5,801 nt of DNA from Chloroflexota bacterium. Its GTDB lineage: Bacteria > Chloroflexota > Dehalococcoidia > Lucifugimonadales > UBA1127. The stretch is taken from positions 1 through 5,801 of the forward strand of contig JAPPNT010000047.1 of NCBI GenBank assembly GCA_028873745.1, read 5' to 3'. Positions 4,884-5,801 of this stretch are shown in pieces. Below the pieces are notes generated by a model. It did no database searches. It saw only the letters and a program-made list of their open reading frames with translations, and was not told where the DNA came from. A program made the translations under genes and the position numbers. How positions within the stretch are numbered: position 1 is the first letter of the stretch; every line of letters begins with the position of its first letter.

Positions 4884-5801
4884 TTGGACCGACCGGACGA
4901 GCTGCGGGAGCGCCTCTCCCGGATGAGCGAGGCCAGCCTGCGCATCACGGAGAGCCTGGACTTCGACACGGTGCTGCAGGAGGTGGTGGACAGCTCGCGG
5001 GCGCTGACGGCCTCACGCTACGGGGCGATCACGGTCTTCGGCGAGGCCGGGCAGGAGCCCGATTTCATCGTCTCCGGCCTGACCGGGGAGGAGCACCGGG
5101 GCCTGTGGGACATGCCCGAGGGACGGTTGTTTTTCGAGTATCTCAGTGGGCTCGAGGAGCCCTTGCGGCTCTCTGACATAGACGGCCACCTGGGGGCGCT
5201 GGGCATGCCCAAGTTCCTGCCCTCTGTATCGTTGGGCGCCCTGCTGGTGGCCCCGATCCGGCACCAGGGCGTGGGCGTGGGCACCATCTACCTGGGGCGC
5301 GAGCGGGGCGACCCGGAGTTCACGCGGGAGGACGAGGAGACGCTGGCGCTCTTCGCGTCGCACGCGGCCATGGCCATCGCCAACGCGCGCCGGCACCGGG
5401 AAGAGCGGCAGGCGCGGGCGGACCTGGAGACCCTGATCAACATCTCTCCCGTGGGCGTGATAGTCTTCGACGCCGCGACGGGGATGCCCAAGTCCGTGAA
5501 CCGGGAAGCCCTGCGGATAGCCGACAGCCTGCGCAGTCCGGACCAATCGCCGGAGAACCTGCTGGACGCGGTGACCTTCCGCCGGGCGGACGGCACGGAG
5601 ATCTCCCTGCGTGAGTTCCCCATCGTCGAGCTGCTGCGGGCCGGGGAGACGGTGCGGGCCGAGGAGATGATCCTGGAAGGTACGGAGGGGCGGAGGGTGA
5701 CGGTGCTGCTCAACGCCGCGCCCATCATCCTGCACGGGGACACCGTGGTGTCGGCGGTGGTCACTATGCAGGACATGGCCGAGGTGGAGGAGCTGGAGCG
5801 G
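4884..5801 (+). CDS. GAF-PAS sensor protein, 3' end outside the window (probable signalling kinase)
   Basis: An open frame of 306 codons continues past the window edge. Residues 1-25 are a charged helix (start MDRPDELRERLSRMSEASLR) leading into a GAF domain at about 28-170 (LDFDTVLQEVVDSSRALTAS at its start, ASHAAMAIANARRH at its end). A short coiled linker is followed by a PAS domain from about 181 (LETLINISPVGVIVFDAATG) to the window end. No transmembrane segment is seen, so sensing is probably cytoplasmic. GAF-PAS pairs of this kind usually precede a histidine kinase core or another output domain, which would lie beyond 5801; that is inference. The TTG start is chosen because of the Shine-Dalgarno sequence and because the ATG at 4923 would remove part of the leading helix. 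In-frame stop TGA at 4797-4799 bounds the frame upstream. The signal is unknown. Confidence 0.85.
   Translation, partial: MDRPDELRERLSRMSEASLRITESLDFDTVLQEVVDSSRALTASRYGAITVFGEAGQEPDFIVSGLTGEEHRGLWDMPEGRLFFEYLSGLEEPLRLSDIDGHLGALGMPKFLPSVSLGALLVAPIRHQGVGVGTIYLGRERGDPEFTREDEETLALFASHAAMAIANARRHREERQARADLETLINISPVGVIVFDAATGMPKSVNREALRIADSLRSPDQSPENLLDAVTFRRADGTEISLREFPIVELLRAGETVRAEEMILEGTEGRRVTVLLNAAPIILHGDTVVSAVVTMQDMAEVEELER

Overview
This window is GC-rich bacterial chromosomal DNA with compact genes and little spacer. The organism cannot be named from it. The gene set, the frequent GTG/TTG starts, and especially the N-terminus of the GAF-PAS protein fit Chloroflexota (Dehalococcoidia/SAR202-like) or a similar GC-rich lineage; this is a low-confidence inference. 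I see no mobile element, CRISPR array, tRNA or rRNA.

Layout. (1) 1-49: a G-run-rich 5' region. (2) 50-2053 (+): an ABC-F ATPase with a Uup-like C-terminal extension. (3) 2099-2842 (+): a class II aldolase/adducin-head protein. (4) 2843-3188: 346 bases without a gene, holding a weak terminator-like hairpin, the best sigma70-type promoter of the window (2930-2958), an operator-like palindrome and a leader of about 225 nt rich in inverted repeats. (5) 3189-3686 (+): a MarR-family regulator with a GTG start. (6) 3688-3725: a shared terminator hairpin between convergent genes. (7) 3720-4547 (-): a class I SAM-dependent methyltransferase. (8) 4548-4883: 336 bases without a gene between divergent genes, holding the methyltransferase leader, candidate promoters on both strands and a direct repeat. 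(9) 4884-5801 (+): the first 306 codons of a GAF-PAS sensor protein that starts at TTG and runs off the window.

How the genes relate. The genes do not form one obvious pathway. The first two lie on one strand with a 45-nt gap but may have separate promoters. The MarR gene has its own promoter and a candidate autoregulatory operator. It converges with the methyltransferase, which is divergent from the sensor gene. A MarR regulator beside an ABC-F factor and a methyltransferase could suggest a stress or drug response, but nothing in the sequence proves it.

The protein-coding content looks ordinary. The parts most worth a second look are non-coding: the structured marR leader with its repeated arms, the shared start-region motifs of the aldolase and sensor genes, the G-run tract before the ABC-F gene, and the terminator whose outer stem contains the methyltransferase stop codon. 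I found no convincing evidence for a wholly new system.
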